Shown here: piece by piece, positions 41,101 through 50,562 of the stretch | Layout: the number at the start of each line of letters is the position of its first letter | Numbering within the stretch: the stretch's first letter is position 1 | Virus record (IMG/VR): IMGVR_UViG_3300043449_000843 | Span: 1 to 64,000 of that record | From: a virus | Direction: 5' to 3' (one strand) | Length of the DNA: 64,000 nucleotides | The notes under the pieces: model-generated | Seen by the model: only the letters and a program-made list of their open reading frames with translations | What the model was told of the DNA's origin: nothing | The model's database searches: none | Program-made: the position numbers and the translations under genes

Positions 41101-44100
41101 AGGATCTGTTATTACACTAAGTCCTGCTGCTAATAATTTAAAGTTTAAACCTACGATCAATGCATCTGTTGACACATTAGACAGTGATTTTTATGAGTAT
41201 TCAATTTTTAAAGCCGACGGCTCCCCGTTAAAAACAGATCTTACAAATGTCTACAGAGAAGAAAATGGCTTTACAATTAAACCGTCAAGTGATACACAAG
41301 AAGGCATTTTTCATTTAAGAACCAGTCTTGTATACCAAGAGCATGTAATTCTTTTTGATAATGTGTCTATTTTTAATGATGTTGTATATGATGTAGTGCC
41401 AGGATATAGACAAGGTCGCTTAAAGTTAATTGGGTTTAAGACTAATAATTGGGACGGAAGTTATTATACTCCAGGATTTATGTATGATAATGCTGAAATA
41501 TTCGAATGGCAGCCTAATACTGATTATAATATTGGTGATGTAGTTGAGTATCAAAGTTTTTATTATACTGCTATAGCTAAAGCAAATGGAACAACAGATT
41601 TTGATTATACTAAATGGAGTAGGTTATCAGAAAAACCAGAACCAAAGTTAGAACCAAATCTCGATTATAGAATTGATCAATTCCGTGATTTTTATAGTCT
41701 TGAATCTAGCAATTTTGATTCAAATCAACAAGCATTAGCAAGACACTTAACTGGCTACCAACCTAGACAGTATCTTGAAGATATCATTATTGATGATGTT
41801 TCTCAATACAAATTCTATCAAGGGTTCATTAAGGAAAAAGGCACACTCAATAGCATAACAAAACTTTTTGATGCTCTTCGTACTAGTGGTTATAGTAATA
41901 TAGATGTTAAAGAAGAGTGGGCATTTAAGGTTAGTGATTTTGGAGCATCAGATGCTTATGTAGAATTAGAATTTGTTTTAGATGAAACTAAATTCCGTCA
42001 TAATCCTCAAAATGTTGTTTTAACATTAGCTTCTACTGAGTTTGATGATTCGGCTGTTTATAATATAACTGTTAATGACACAGCCAAAAAAACAATTAGT
42101 TATGATGCTAATCCCTTTGTTACTAAGGCTTTAGATTTTACAGCAAAGAATTATGGGGTCTTTAAGTACCGTACTGCTGGATACGTTAACCCAGCAAATG
42201 TTGATCATATAGTATATGATGAAAATGCATTACTTAACTATGACTTAACTTTGTTAAAACATAAAGATAAAATATGGATAGGAAATACACCTAATGGTGA
42301 ATGGAATGTTTTAGAATATTATAATACTAGGGCATTAATCACTAGTTGGGAAAGAATTAATAATGTTATAAACCTAAGTGTTAGTATAATGCCAAATTTA
42401 CTAATTGGAGATCTCATATCAATAACTAACTTAGAATTGTTAAATGGTATTTACAAAGTAGCAGGGATTTATTCTAATCTTATACAGGTTTATACTAATA
42501 ATCCATCGATTGGTACAGTAAATTTAGATAGTACACACGGTGTACTCTTTAAGTTTGAACAGGTAAGATATAGATCAGCTTCTGCTATTACAGCTAATCA
42601 TTATAGTGACTTAAACATCACAGGTGAGTGTTTATGGATAGACCAAGACTTTAACAATAGATGGAAAGTGTTAGAAAATACTAACCCATTTAACGCTGGG
42701 AAATTATCACCACCAAATTTTTTATTATATACAAATTCGTCGAAAGGTAGTGAAGTTAAAATCAGTGGTAATGGAAAATATTTGTATGTTAGTGCTATAG
42801 GTATAGGAACCGGTAATGTCTTGGTTTATACTAGACCTAATAATTTATCAGAATGGGTATTTTTACAGACACTATCTATGCCTGCAGGGTTTACTTCTGG
42901 AATCAGTAGCACAGAAAAATTTGGGTATAGTATTGATGTATCATATGATGCTCGTTTATTAGTTATAAGTGCACCGGATGTTAGTGCTATTAAAAGTTTG
43001 TATGCAGGGGAGTTTGATCCTAATTCAAATTATGCACCAACAATGGTTGTTAGATATTTGAATCAGCTCTGGCAAGCTAAAAATTACATATATGGTGATG
43101 GATCTACAATTGATATATTCTCACAAGATTGGGAGTTACTTAGAAGTATCTGTCCTGTTTACGAAGGAGCAGCTGATAGCGGATTAACTAAACAAGGAGC
43201 AGTATTTGTTTACGTACTTGATCCAGGTAGAAGAATTTATGAAAGAGATACTTTAGAATTACGTAACGAGTACAATGATCTTGTTACAAGAGAGCAAATT
43301 ATTTGTTCTTATCATCCTTTAGAAAATGAGAGATTCGGAACTAAAGTAAGATTAGCTCAGTATGGAAATGAATATTGGTTGTATGTAAGTAGTGAATATG
43401 TTGAGAAAATAGGAGCTGTACAAGTCTTTATAAGAAGAGTAACCGGTACTTGGGAATACAACTTAGATCAGCAATACCTTAATTTTGATTATTCATCTAT
43501 AATTTATAACTCGCCTGCACTTATAAACTCAAATAGTTTGTATGGGTATGATGTAACAGTAGGTGGAATAGATAATAATAGGGTTGCAATCTCAGCGCCA
43601 TTTCTCAATGGCGGAGCAGTTTATGTGTTTAACAAAAATGGAGGTGTATTTAATTTAATAAAAATAATTGATCAATATACTATTGCTGACCTTAATATAA
43701 ATTCTTTAAACAATTATCAAATAAACAATTTAGATTATTTTGGTTATAGTATTTCTATGAAAGGTGAGATGTTGTTTGTATCATCACCAAACAATGATAC
43801 AAAAAATACAAATGTTGGAGTTGTTTATAGGTTTAATAGTATATTTGTTCTGGAACAAATTATTGTACCACCGTTAGCAGTTCAGAATGAAAGATTTGGT
43901 ACTAAGATTGATACTGATATTAGCCAGAATATATTAGTCGTTACATCTGCAGGTGGTAATACTATTATGACCACAGCATTTGATACATATATTGACAGAG
44001 CAGTCTTTACAAACGATTCAACTAGAAATTATGTTCTTGATACAAATAGTTTAAAAGCAGTTAATGCTACAACATTTGACGCAGAAGCAACAGCTTTTTA

Positions 44101-47100
44101 TGATCGTGTTGCATATACAGGAGCAGCATACACGTATGATAATCTAGACAGAAATTACATTTATGGTAATAAATTAACACCTGTGGATCAGTTAGTAACT
44201 AACGATAACTTTGGTTCAGCAATTTCTGTAGTTAAAGATAGCATTGTAGTTGGTGCTCCACAACGCCAGAACGGAGCCTTTATACCAGGTATTGTATATA
44301 CATTTGATTTTAATAGTCAAAGTTGGTTAGAAATAGCATCACAAGGCGAAGTTGTAGATGTTTCTAAATTTAAGAAAGCATTTGTTTATAATACATCTAC
44401 AAATAAATTAGTTGATAATTTAGATATTATAGATCCTCTAAAAGGATATATTGCTGGTCCAGCTGATCAAGAAATAATGTATCAGACTATGCGCGACCCG
44501 GCAGTATATACGTACACAGCCGCTAGTATAGTTAAAACAGACCAGTCTGATCCATGGCTAGACGAACATGTTGGCGAGCTTTGGTGGGATCTATCAAGAG
44601 TTAAGTGGATTTGGTATGAGCAGGGTAATAGTAGCTATAGAAATTCCTATTGGAATGTTTTATTTCCAGGATCTAGTATTGATATTTACGAATGGACAGA
44701 AACTACACTATTACCTAGTGAGTGGCTAGCAGCAGCAACATCTAATGATGCATTATTGAAAGGTATCAGCGGAACACCGATATACATAAACGATCTTACA
44801 TATAGCACTAAGCAAAAGTATGATACAGCGACTGGATATCTAACTACTTACTATTATTATTGGGTTAAAAATAAAACTACAGTTCCTAGAGTAAAGTTTA
44901 GAAGTATATCAGCAGCCGATGTTGCACAATTAATATTTGACCCATCAGCAGTAGGTTACAAATATATTGCTGTTACAGGATCTAACAGTTTATCATTAGT
45001 TAATATTAAACCAGATATATATCAAAGAGATATAAACCTTAATATACAATATTATCAAGTAGATAATGATAATTTAATAGTTCACAGAGAATATGCATTA
45101 ATAGCTGCAAATGATGCAACGTCTATTATTCCGGCTATTATTGAAAATAAATGGATAGACAGCCTTTGCGGTGATAATATATATGGACAGATAGTTCCGG
45201 ATCCGAGGTTGAGTCTACAACAAAGATATGGTACAAGAAATGAGCCAAGGCAAGGGTGGTTCGCTAATAGAAGAGAAGCATTAAAACAATATATTGAGTA
45301 TTTAAACTCAATATTACTTGATAATCAGATTGTAGATACAACTAACTTCGAAAAGTTAAATGAAGAGGAGTTACCTCCTACAATAGACTCAGGTAAAATT
45401 GATCAGATTGTAGATATTGTTGACGATTTAAGATTCATTGGTACGCTGAAAATTAAGACAGCAAAAGCAATACCTGTAATCAAAGACGGTCAAATTTTAG
45501 TTGTAATTGTTACAGATCCAGGATACGGATACAAAGTTGCACCTACAATTAAGTTAATGGGAACTGGTACAGGTGCAACTTTAAAATCTGTAATTAATGA
45601 AAATGGATCAATCATAAGAATTGACGTAATACAAAGAGGTAGTGGATACGATTCATACTCAGCTACTATTTCTATTAGGAACTATTCAGTATTAGTTAAG
45701 GTCGACGATGATTCATTTGGCAGTTGGAGTGTATATGATTGGAGTGGTGATGTAACTAAAAATTGGTATCGTATTAAGACACAAGGGTGGAATGTTAAAC
45801 GATACTGGAATTATGCAGATTGGTATGCAATAGGATATAATGCAGAATCAAAAGTAGGATTTACTGTTGATCAAACAGTTAATCTGGAAGGGTTAAACTC
45901 ACAAGTAGGTGATCTAGTTAAGGTTAATAATGTAGGGGGACATTGGTTACTACTTCGTAGGATTTCTGAATTAGAAGATCCAAATTATACAGTTACATAC
46001 GAAGTTGTTGGTAAGCAAAACGCTACAATTCAATTTTCAAAAGACTTATATAATATGTATTATGGGTATGATTCGTTGTATAGTTATGATAAAAATTTAT
46101 ATGACCAAGGGCCAGGAATCGAGTTAAGAATTATATTAAATGCTGTTCGTGATAATATTTTAACTGACGAGCTTAGAATTGAATATATTAATATATTCTT
46201 TAATAGTGTTAAGTATGCATTAACAGAACATATGTTTGTTGATTGGGTATTTAAATCTAGTTTTATAAAAATTAATCATAATGTTGGAACTTTGAAACAA
46301 AGAATTACATATCAAAGTGATATGCTTTCAAGTTATCAAAAGTATATTGAAGAAGTTAAACCTTATAAGACTAAGATTAGAGAATTTACTGATACTTATA
46401 ATTATGTTGATCCTTCAAACCAACAAACAACAGACTTTGATTTATTCTCGTATTATAATCCTAGCTCAGGGTACATTGAACGTACATCTCTTCGTTCAGC
46501 TTACATTGATTCATATCCGTGGAAGAATTGGCTCGATAATTACCTATATGAAGTTGATGAAATAATAATTCATGATCAAGGTAATGGATATGTCTCTATT
46601 CCTAAAGTTATAATTAGTGGCGACGGCCGTGATGCTTCTGCTACAGCTTATATTGCTAAAGGTAAAGTAATTAAGATTGTTGTAGATAACCCAGGATATG
46701 GATATTCCTATTCACCATCTATTTTTATTAGTGGCGGCAATGGTGACGATGATAATAATAGAGCTAAAGCAGTAGCAATAATAGGAAATCATAAAGTACG
46801 CACTAACTTAATCGGCATGAAGTATGATAGAATATCACTTTCGTATACAGTTACTGATTTTACATATACAGATACGTTCTCAGGAACAGGAGTTGATCGT
46901 AAATTTAAATTAACGTATGCACCGGATATTAAAAAAGTTAATTTTAATATTCTAGTTAATGATGTGGAAATTTACGGATCACTGTTTGATGTTTCGATTG
47001 TTCAAACAATGCATGACACATATTCTGCATTGGAAGGATATGTAATATTCAAAGATGCACCAACAACTGGTGTTAATAATGTTGTAATTTCATATAAAAA

Positions 47101-49873
47101 GAATATCGCATTATTCAACGCAGCAGACAGAATTAATGATGCATATGAGCCAACTGTTGGACAATATGGTAAAGAATTAGGCCAACTAATGGCAGGAGTT
47201 GATTACGGTGGAGTTCAAGTAACTAGTATCGATTTTGATGTTGGTGGCGGCTGGGATGTATTACCTTGGGATGCAGCATCCTGGGACAATGTTCTTAGCA
47301 CAAATGACGATTTTGTAGTTGTAGTTGACGGAAGCACGAGAACTTTTGCACTTCCATATATTCCAGCAGCTGGTGTTATTATTAACGTCTATGTTAATAA
47401 TAAGAGAATTGATGATCCTTATTATAATGTATATGATGGAACTACAGTTCAACCTAATGGATTAATCGAAGCACCACTTGGACGTTTTATGAACTCGTTT
47501 GTTGGTGATAGTATTCATAATGAAATTACTATTCCTCTAAATTATAATTTAAATGATAATGATTATATCACTTTCCGTAAGAGTACAAGTGATGGAACTA
47601 TATTGCCTACTGATCAAAGTCTAATAGATTCTTTTGTTCAAGGTGGTGATTTAGCATATACTACAGCCCAAGGAGTTAAGGCCGAAGAAATTATCATAGA
47701 TGGCGACAGTCTAATTACCTCAGATACTAGTCATGGCCCAGAAGAATTAGTTCAAGGATCGGTAGTTGATACATTAGATTTTAAAGTATATCACACACCA
47801 TCCGACGGTGGACCAAGCATTTATGTTTATAATCTACTAGGTAACGGGGTTGATAGTACTTTCTCACTTACACAATTACCAGAAACTATAACAGGAACAT
47901 TGTTAATTGTGAACAATGTTGCTTTAGAGCTTACTGTTGATTATCAAAACAAGACATTTACAATTTATCGATTTAACTATGATATAAATGAGCTTGAACT
48001 ATATGTACCACCGGTTGATTCTCAAATTGCTATAATAAGCATTGATACTGCCGGGTATGATATAACTGAAAAAACTACATTTATAGGCGACGGAAGTAGT
48101 ATTGAATACTTAACATCTTCAAACTGGAATAATGGAGATGTTAGTGGTTTCATTACTATTAACGGTGAGCCTGTTGAATTTGATATTAAAGAAAGTAATG
48201 ATGCATATGACGCAATAGGTAATGTTGTTATTGAATTTAGACAACCCCCCGCTGATGGCGATCTAGTTGTAGTAATGCTCTTTAGAGGTAAAATACAGAA
48301 GTGGAGCGAAGTAAAAGCACAGTATATTCCCGTTGTTGCCGATACATATGTATATTCTTTAAATAGACTTCCTGCTAACTTAGGACCTTTAAGTGCAAAT
48401 ACACTTGTTATAGCTGATACAATAACAGCTACAGAGTTCTTACAGTCACCTGATTTAAAATATTACACATATGACGGTACAAATACATTGTTTATTAATG
48501 ATCTTCGTTATATATCTAATTCAATAAAACCAGGTGATTTAAATGTTTATGTTAATGGTATTAAAATAGTACCGATTAGAGATTATCTCTTTGATACAGT
48601 TCAAATGACTGTAACAATGAATCCTGATATTGTTTCTTTAGGTGATGAAATTACAATAGAAATTCTTTATCTAGCAGATTATTGGATAGATAGCGGATCA
48701 ATAGTTATCAGTAGAAAGAATTATAGTATAGTTAATCAAAAGACTTTAATAGTTAATACTTTCACTAATCACGATGTTTTAAAAACTAAGAGAAAGACAT
48801 TTGGATTTAGCTTTGCTATTGGATATGATGTACAGCCTTATGATGTAACACAGTATGATCTAACTAATGGAACATATAATACTAGTGGCATATTTGATTT
48901 ACCGAGAAAAATTGCATCAAAGAGTGGTGTTTTAGTAATTCTAAACAGAAAGATTTTAACTCCAAATGTTGATTATGTTGTTTTAGACAATCTTACACAG
49001 ATTAGAGTTATTCTTCCAGATCAATTAAGCAGCAGCAGCTATTTAGAAGTTGTTACAACTAATGACAAAGTTGTCAAACCTAGTTATGGCTTTAGAGTCT
49101 TTAAAGACATGCTTAATAGAACTAGTTATAAGAGACTAGATCGTATTAAAACAACTAAATTAAGACAAGATTTAACATACCTCGATACACACATAGTTGT
49201 TTATGATGGGTCAGTGTTGCCAGTTCCAGTTAAGGAAACAAATCTTCCAGGCATAATCTTTATTAACGGAGAAAGAATTGAATATTTCGTTAAGGAAGGA
49301 AATACTCTAAGTCAACTTCGTAGAGGAACGTTAGGAACAGGCACTAAAAATTATTATCCTCAAGGAACTATGGTAGAAAACATGGGTGCTGAAGAGACTG
49401 TACCATATAGTGATGAAGAAAATAAGTCAACATTCTATGGTGATGGTACTACACAAATATTCTACATTGATATGATTCCACAGGTTGCTTATAACACTGT
49501 AGCTGATGATAGTACTGTTGATACTAATTGGTATAGAGAAACTATTCCTTGGACTTATGGACAGTGTGATCAAATTGAAGTGTTTGTTGCTGGTAAGAGA
49601 TTAAGTAAAGCCCCTTATAAACTTTATGATCAAGCATTAGGACAAGATAGTTACAACGGTAATGGTGACAAATTTGTAGAAGCAGATTTTTCAGTTACTG
49701 GTCTTGATTACGGTGTAAGACTTACTAAGGCGCCCGAGCCTGGTGAATTAGTAGTAATAGTATATAAGACTGGTAGATTGTGGCAAAACGTTAATGAAAA
49801 TGCATCATTAGTTCATAGTGATTCTGATATAGCAAAATTCTTAACAGCAGCGCAGGTGAATTTGCCTAAATAA
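35198..49873 (+). CDS. Giant baseplate/tail-fibre structural protein in the gp7 position (4891 aa)
   Basis: One uninterrupted frame of 14.7 kb. The start (FNELPLPQGPENQIKRQTFRHLPNFFRT) and YTWNPHIDWDKFTNYPEYYW are segments I recall from very large structural proteins of marine T4-like phages encoded after gp6. The visible architecture includes CBM5/12-like modules near residues 845-1041 (four in a row), 1847, 2109 and 2611. A helical EKGTLNSITKLFDALR segment recalls the T4 gp7 region. Seven FG-GAP-like blades span ~2515-3045 (FGYSI...LVISAP and similar). Two GYGY...P.I modules lie at ~3426-3495 and ~3783-3850. A series of GDG...F.L repeats fills ~3891-4868. No separate gp7, gp8 or gp10 is present, so it may replace several wedge proteins. 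Confidence 0.8.
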   Translation: MEQDDFNELPLPQGPENQIKRQTFRHLPNFFRTDSNKKFLGGTVDVITQPGTLTRLSSYIGRRDIPNYSFDDVYIQETSTPRQYYQLEPAFVNEDPVTGKNRWYGDYIDYINSLKYFGADVVNHSKLNKQESYTWNPHIDWDKFTNYPEYYWIASGPDPVTIYGQMENIVSEFTVTSIDQIDNRGYIFTPDGLTVNPRLTLYRGVTYKFNINTPHMKFAIKTENDPSDGYFYNIGVSARNVEKGIVTFTVPYEAPDLLYYMDNTIRENLGISDSVVGMIDIKDIKEASALNVETEILGKKNFKSSNGIEFINGLKVKFAGNVTPSKYAKGFWYVEGVGNRIVLINTLDLEAPATFIKGIDVPWDDQGFDTLPFENADNYPLTKDYLVINRASRDRNNWARTNRWFHRTVLEVTANANGQIANLDQSTRANRPIIEFEPDLKLFNHGYFAKPDVDLVDTVTTDVFSTIEGSAGYIVDGEQLLPGYRVLFTADPDITVQGRIFEVKRITNVYENVNIETPVVSISSFKNIIKVANTFGFRPGTKVQFIGNVAGGLSSTLEYYVIKENFNSTSLSVSLVKGGDAVVLTDAINLSMKMIAIGVARRKSQLTLQEVKDTDPVEGQIAYVTKGKNYRGTSFYYQDGKWHQAQKKTDINQAPMFDLFDESLVSYSDKTVYPFSTFKGTPLFNYKVSEDRNQKPDSELGFPLVYRAIDNVGDIEFEFSLQKGSWSYELNNELTTVNSYEGYLRKWNLDNNFSYTNGWVKTDRPSEQNVVRVLKVESQTNLIPVDVFDDTPILYALEQANHILNGNQFYMAIQDNSGRELSDTDYWLPYQFKDQYKEDFDFDTKYAQRDIVKYRNLYYIALEDVKGQLPTNTDFWKLIFQGYKFKGEFNRLGTYQVDDIVTYNSYTYIAIRDNNGQNEPTDVIYWKLLVKGPSNFQGEFNLAPSSYAGEFSLGKNYFVNNVVNYNNTFYIAVRNSANIDVTNTNYWEALLPGSYNPETGLKKTVTYKAKDIVSYGLYLYLSIGTENTGNLPTDTNYWMQLSSGSTFPVYYNTGAMYHTGQIVALDARPKIDYRIRVYVNDVKRTDLSLNIVDGVAYITFDTPLSPGDKVVYKIRSISNKNVKGYYEIPLNWQNNPFNETLDTFSFGEVLDHTKTIVENSPGFTGKFPGINNLSNLGPISQYGRKFMQHTGPMSLSAFLMIDKKVNIIKALQWCSREYTQFKKDIVFRMQTSGYDGTPRDIADQLLQDYSKSKNLGKSAFYFSDMVPYSASSVREYSVDDPRFPIFSIDSLFNPLEHTRRAILVYLNEVQLLYGKDYEFDTEDAFIKIIAPIYENDIILIKDYNTTNGCYVPLTPSKLGLYPLYEPMIYLDTTYRKIVLNDDGTESTVVESRKVIQGHDGSLFTAYNDYRDEVLLEIEKRIFNNTKVHYDPEIFDVNDVMTGYYRRTDFTKAEINDILITEFLRWNQIPSLDFNSPELRIPVPGIDLEKTPPRYKWVDGDSFTYNYNKSYAPNGVEELHGYWRGVYKYFYDTDRPHTHPWEMQGFSIKPMWWDEVYGLAPYTCDNVIMWDAIEKGQIGDPNNPRINTKYARPGLSLYIPVDSEGNLLSPIESGLAYNFSKVNSIGRYTFGDQAPVETAWRQSSEYPFAVMIVMCTLRGAEFIGKMWDRFTIKRDITGQIYSTVTKKKLNTAELPFANELQEDGTRTFTSGLANIIDEYVLIYQNIDYDYYKKLIRGLDVKLRYRVSGFTSKEKIKVLLDSRTPNSSGTVFLPSENYKIFYNKSAPVETVTYSGVIIEKSDYGYAVTGYDSLKSVFEIFPARLSASDVLINVGGISDSYVDWAPGQYYVSGQLVKIQSNYYRALLNHTSSISVGEDIDAKKWQKLQSLPITGGRDAYVRTKFINVPVKVPYGTVFTDIQSVVDFLLGYQARLRDWGFQFDDFSNDLNLPLNWLTSAKEFMFWTLQNWVKGSVITLSPAANNLKFKPTINASVDTLDSDFYEYSIFKADGSPLKTDLTNVYREENGFTIKPSSDTQEGIFHLRTSLVYQEHVILFDNVSIFNDVVYDVVPGYRQGRLKLIGFKTNNWDGSYYTPGFMYDNAEIFEWQPNTDYNIGDVVEYQSFYYTAIAKANGTTDFDYTKWSRLSEKPEPKLEPNLDYRIDQFRDFYSLESSNFDSNQQALARHLTGYQPRQYLEDIIIDDVSQYKFYQGFIKEKGTLNSITKLFDALRTSGYSNIDVKEEWAFKVSDFGASDAYVELEFVLDETKFRHNPQNVVLTLASTEFDDSAVYNITVNDTAKKTISYDANPFVTKALDFTAKNYGVFKYRTAGYVNPANVDHIVYDENALLNYDLTLLKHKDKIWIGNTPNGEWNVLEYYNTRALITSWERINNVINLSVSIMPNLLIGDLISITNLELLNGIYKVAGIYSNLIQVYTNNPSIGTVNLDSTHGVLFKFEQVRYRSASAITANHYSDLNITGECLWIDQDFNNRWKVLENTNPFNAGKLSPPNFLLYTNSSKGSEVKISGNGKYLYVSAIGIGTGNVLVYTRPNNLSEWVFLQTLSMPAGFTSGISSTEKFGYSIDVSYDARLLVISAPDVSAIKSLYAGEFDPNSNYAPTMVVRYLNQLWQAKNYIYGDGSTIDIFSQDWELLRSICPVYEGAADSGLTKQGAVFVYVLDPGRRIYERDTLELRNEYNDLVTREQIICSYHPLENERFGTKVRLAQYGNEYWLYVSSEYVEKIGAVQVFIRRVTGTWEYNLDQQYLNFDYSSIIYNSPALINSNSLYGYDVTVGGIDNNRVAISAPFLNGGAVYVFNKNGGVFNLIKIIDQYTIADLNINSLNNYQINNLDYFGYSISMKGEMLFVSSPNNDTKNTNVGVVYRFNSIFVLEQIIVPPLAVQNERFGTKIDTDISQNILVVTSAGGNTIMTTAFDTYIDRAVFTNDSTRNYVLDTNSLKAVNATTFDAEATAFYDRVAYTGAAYTYDNLDRNYIYGNKLTPVDQLVTNDNFGSAISVVKDSIVVGAPQRQNGAFIPGIVYTFDFNSQSWLEIASQGEVVDVSKFKKAFVYNTSTNKLVDNLDIIDPLKGYIAGPADQEIMYQTMRDPAVYTYTAASIVKTDQSDPWLDEHVGELWWDLSRVKWIWYEQGNSSYRNSYWNVLFPGSSIDIYEWTETTLLPSEWLAAATSNDALLKGISGTPIYINDLTYSTKQKYDTATGYLTTYYYYWVKNKTTVPRVKFRSISAADVAQLIFDPSAVGYKYIAVTGSNSLSLVNIKPDIYQRDINLNIQYYQVDNDNLIVHREYALIAANDATSIIPAIIENKWIDSLCGDNIYGQIVPDPRLSLQQRYGTRNEPRQGWFANRREALKQYIEYLNSILLDNQIVDTTNFEKLNEEELPPTIDSGKIDQIVDIVDDLRFIGTLKIKTAKAIPVIKDGQILVVIVTDPGYGYKVAPTIKLMGTGTGATLKSVINENGSIIRIDVIQRGSGYDSYSATISIRNYSVLVKVDDDSFGSWSVYDWSGDVTKNWYRIKTQGWNVKRYWNYADWYAIGYNAESKVGFTVDQTVNLEGLNSQVGDLVKVNNVGGHWLLLRRISELEDPNYTVTYEVVGKQNATIQFSKDLYNMYYGYDSLYSYDKNLYDQGPGIELRIILNAVRDNILTDELRIEYINIFFNSVKYALTEHMFVDWVFKSSFIKINHNVGTLKQRITYQSDMLSSYQKYIEEVKPYKTKIREFTDTYNYVDPSNQQTTDFDLFSYYNPSSGYIERTSLRSAYIDSYPWKNWLDNYLYEVDEIIIHDQGNGYVSIPKVIISGDGRDASATAYIAKGKVIKIVVDNPGYGYSYSPSIFISGGNGDDDNNRAKAVAIIGNHKVRTNLIGMKYDRISLSYTVTDFTYTDTFSGTGVDRKFKLTYAPDIKKVNFNILVNDVEIYGSLFDVSIVQTMHDTYSALEGYVIFKDAPTTGVNNVVISYKKNIALFNAADRINDAYEPTVGQYGKELGQLMAGVDYGGVQVTSIDFDVGGGWDVLPWDAASWDNVLSTNDDFVVVVDGSTRTFALPYIPAAGVIINVYVNNKRIDDPYYNVYDGTTVQPNGLIEAPLGRFMNSFVGDSIHNEITIPLNYNLNDNDYITFRKSTSDGTILPTDQSLIDSFVQGGDLAYTTAQGVKAEEIIIDGDSLITSDTSHGPEELVQGSVVDTLDFKVYHTPSDGGPSIYVYNLLGNGVDSTFSLTQLPETITGTLLIVNNVALELTVDYQNKTFTIYRFNYDINELELYVPPVDSQIAIISIDTAGYDITEKTTFIGDGSSIEYLTSSNWNNGDVSGFITINGEPVEFDIKESNDAYDAIGNVVIEFRQPPADGDLVVVMLFRGKIQKWSEVKAQYIPVVADTYVYSLNRLPANLGPLSANTLVIADTITATEFLQSPDLKYYTYDGTNTLFINDLRYISNSIKPGDLNVYVNGIKIVPIRDYLFDTVQMTVTMNPDIVSLGDEITIEILYLADYWIDSGSIVISRKNYSIVNQKTLIVNTFTNHDVLKTKRKTFGFSFAIGYDVQPYDVTQYDLTNGTYNTSGIFDLPRKIASKSGVLVILNRKILTPNVDYVVLDNLTQIRVILPDQLSSSSYLEVVTTNDKVVKPSYGFRVFKDMLNRTSYKRLDRIKTTKLRQDLTYLDTHIVVYDGSVLPVPVKETNLPGIIFINGERIEYFVKEGNTLSQLRRGTLGTGTKNYYPQGTMVENMGAEETVPYSDEENKSTFYGDGTTQIFYIDMIPQVAYNTVADDSTVDTNWYRETIPWTYGQCDQIEVFVAGKRLSKAPYKLYDQALGQDSYNGNGDKFVEADFSVTGLDYGVRLTKAPEPGELVVIVYKTGRLWQNVNENASLVHSDSDIAKFLTAAQVNLPK

Positions 49874-49890
49874 ATAAAGTGAGTTATAAA

Positions 49891-50562
49891 ATGACAAAAG
49901 ACACCAAACCCGTTAGGAAAACTAAAATACAGGATGACAAAATGACCACAAAGCCGGACGAAAAAGGTCCCTTTCATATCGAAGGACATATAAAAATATT
50001 TGATCCTGAATCAGGACACGTTTATATCAATAAGAGAAATGCTATTCACTATGAAAATATGAGTGTAGCATTAGCAGAAAGCCTTGCTAATTCAGGCCAA
50101 GGAACTATTTTCGAAATGGCGTTTGGTAATGGTGGGACTATTGTTGATCCTACAGGTATTATTACATATCTAACACCTAACACAGTTGGTACTAACAGTA
50201 CTTTATATAACGAAACTTATTCGAAAGTGGTTGATGACCGTAATGTTGCTAATGTTGATCCTACTCGTAATAAGTTAGAAACTAGGCACATTACCGGTAC
50301 AAGTTATACAGATATTGTAGTTTCTTGTTTATTAGATTATGGTGAGCCATCAGGACAGGAAGCATTTGATAACGTAGCAAGTATTAATAGTGAATTTGTT
50401 TTTGATGAGTTAGGATTAAGAGGATACGATCCAAATGCAACAAATTACTCAGGAAAACTATTAACGCACGTTATTTTTCATCCAGTTCAGAAGAGCTTGA
50501 ACAGATTAATACAAATAGATTACACAGTAAGAATACAAAGTTTATCAGGATTTAACGGATAA
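49891..50562 (+). CDS. Virion structural protein of T4-like marine phages (223 aa)
   Basis: After a Lys-rich leader come GHIKIFDPESGHVYINKRNA, TIFEMAFGNGGTIVDPTGIITY and VSCLLDYGEPSGQEAFDN, ending with LLTHVIFHPVQKSLNRLIQIDYTVRIQ. I recall the same pattern from a structural protein between the giant gene and the fibre genes in marine T4-like phages. The exact place in the particle is unknown. ATG 49891 is used; a GTG at 49879 is in frame but without a ribosome-binding site. Its stop overlaps the next ATG (TAATG). Confidence 0.7.
   Translation: MTKDTKPVRKTKIQDDKMTTKPDEKGPFHIEGHIKIFDPESGHVYINKRNAIHYENMSVALAESLANSGQGTIFEMAFGNGGTIVDPTGIITYLTPNTVGTNSTLYNETYSKVVDDRNVANVDPTRNKLETRHITGTSYTDIVVSCLLDYGEPSGQEAFDNVASINSEFVFDELGLRGYDPNATNYSGKLLTHVIFHPVQKSLNRLIQIDYTVRIQSLSGFNG

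Noticed and set aside
46317-46565. 82-codon frame overlapping the giant gene in another phase
   Set aside because: It lacks a ribosome-binding site, has low-complexity Ile/Leu composition and lies in a conserved part of the giant protein.
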